Origin: JAJRPT01 sp964465945
GTDB lineage: Bacteria; Bacteroidota; Ignavibacteria; Kapaibacteriales; UBA2268
Assembly (NCBI GenBank): GCA_964465945.1
Contig: CAYXMM010000004.1
Location: 124,001 to 188,000 of the forward strand
DNA: 64,000 bases
Reading direction: 5' to 3'
This document shows, piece after piece, positions 63,491-64,000 of the stretch. The notes under the pieces are model-generated. The model saw nothing but the letters and a program-made list of their open reading frames with translations. It was not told where the DNA came from and did no database searches. The first letter of the stretch is position 1. Each line of letters opens with the position of its first letter. A program made the translations under genes and the position numbers.

Positions 63491-64000
63491 TTATTTTTTA
63501 AATAATTCTAATGCTTCTTGAATTGTTCCTCTGACGTGGTTTGCAGAATTATTAAAATCTGCTTTTTCCTCAGTATTCAAATCTAATTCAATAATTTTTT
63601 CAATTCCATTTTTACCAATAACGATAGGAACTCCAAGACAAACATCTTTTTGTCCATATTCGCCATCTAATAGTACCGTACAAGGTAAAACTCTTTTTTG
63701 ATCTTTTACGATTGCTTCGCACATTTCCACTGCTGCAGTTCCAGGAGCATAATATGCGGAGCCAGTTTTTAAATAAGCAACGATTTCGCCACCACCTTTT
63801 TTTGCTCTTTCTACAATTTCATCAAGTCGCTCTTTTGCAATAAACTCTGTTACAGGTATGCCAGCAATAGTTGTATATCTTGGCAATGGAACCATTGTAT
63901 CGCCATGTCCGCCTAATAATTGAGCTTGAATATCTTTCATTGAATATCCAGTTTCCATTGAAATAAATGCCCTGTATCTGGCTGTATCTAATATACCAGC
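63491..64000 (-). CDS. mdh: malate dehydrogenase, C-terminal part (runs off window)
   Basis: The C-terminal 169 residues of an LDH-like malate dehydrogenase; the gene continues past position 64000. Translation runs through the edge (AGILDTARYRAFIS precedes METGYS), so the first in-window Met is not the true start. The catalytic His is in LLGGHGDTMVPL, and substrate-site segments follow (GSAYYAPGTAAVEM). It oxidises malate with NAD+ in the citric acid cycle. The NAD-binding domain is outside the window. Confidence 0.94.
   Translation of the reverse strand, partial: AGILDTARYRAFISMETGYSMKDIQAQLLGGHGDTMVPLPRYTTIAGIPVTEFIAKERLDEIVERAKKGGGEIVAYLKTGSAYYAPGTAAVEMCEAIVKDQKRVLPCTVLLDGEYGQKDVCLGVPIVIGKNGIEKIIELDLNTEEKADFNNSANHVRGTIQEALELFKK

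Overview
The window is AT-rich (roughly 30% GC by eye), densely packed chromosomal DNA from a member of the Fibrobacteres-Chlorobi-Bacteroidetes group. The lineage evidence is: two secreted proteins with type IX (Por) sorting tails, a DUF4835/PorD-type protein, a GWxTD-domain protein, an AccD without zinc-finger cysteines, OmpA/TonB-type outer-membrane proteins, and promoters of the Bacteroidota form TTTG-N19/20-TAnnTTTG upstream of two genes. I lean towards an Ignavibacteria/Kapabacteria-like or deep Bacteroidota lineage. No rRNA, tRNA or CRISPR array was seen.

Layout. 1-9300: mutS2 start and yqeY (minus); then a plus-strand run of two bacterial PH-domain membrane proteins, an unknown protein, accD, a barrel-like protein, hpf and hprK; then a convergent Dna2-like nuclease-helicase. 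9311-10818: a DUF6588-type outer-membrane protein and an unlisted 58-aa membrane protein. 10843-15871: a 5.03-kb integrated element bounded by a perfect 16-bp direct repeat. All its genes are on the minus strand: tyrosine integrase, unknown 384-aa protein, excisionase-like HTH protein, unknown 145-aa protein, gpII/X-like replication protein and an orphan terminase-small-subunit-like protein. This resembles a compact phage satellite. 15894-22848: T9SS-exported Asp-box protein, folK, folB, YyaL-type thioredoxin-domain protein, OsmC. 22967-32820: a minus-strand run with a ClpB that ends after its first ATPase domain, a NYN-cold-shock fusion, ispD, GWxTD protein, MATE exporter, small membrane protein, PAS histidine kinase, a catalytically degenerate pyrophosphatase-like lipoprotein and split transketolase.

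33042-40089: two glycosyltransferases, an unknown Fn3-like protein with a 21-bp tandem repeat array upstream, a DUF58 protein, TerC, agmatinase, PorD-like protein. 40174-48544 (minus): a protein built of five 77-residue repeats, ftsH, a short YdeI-like protein, rpsP, ffh, prolyl oligopeptidase. 48656-58790: lipoprotein, photolyase, Rieske and metallo-beta-lactamase proteins, TonB-dependent receptor, an unlisted 53-aa membrane protein, a double-OmpA-domain protein, rsfS and argS. 58842-64000: small membrane protein and murB (minus), a secreted cysteine-rich protein and a second T9SS client (plus), and the C-terminal part of malate dehydrogenase (minus, runs off the end).

Most genes are housekeeping with tight ATGA/TAATG stop-start overlaps. 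The most unusual parts are the 5-kb element (orphan TerS-like and Rep genes), the truncated ClpB, the 77-residue repeat protein, the dead-looking lipoprotein pyrophosphatase homologue and the 21-bp repeat array.
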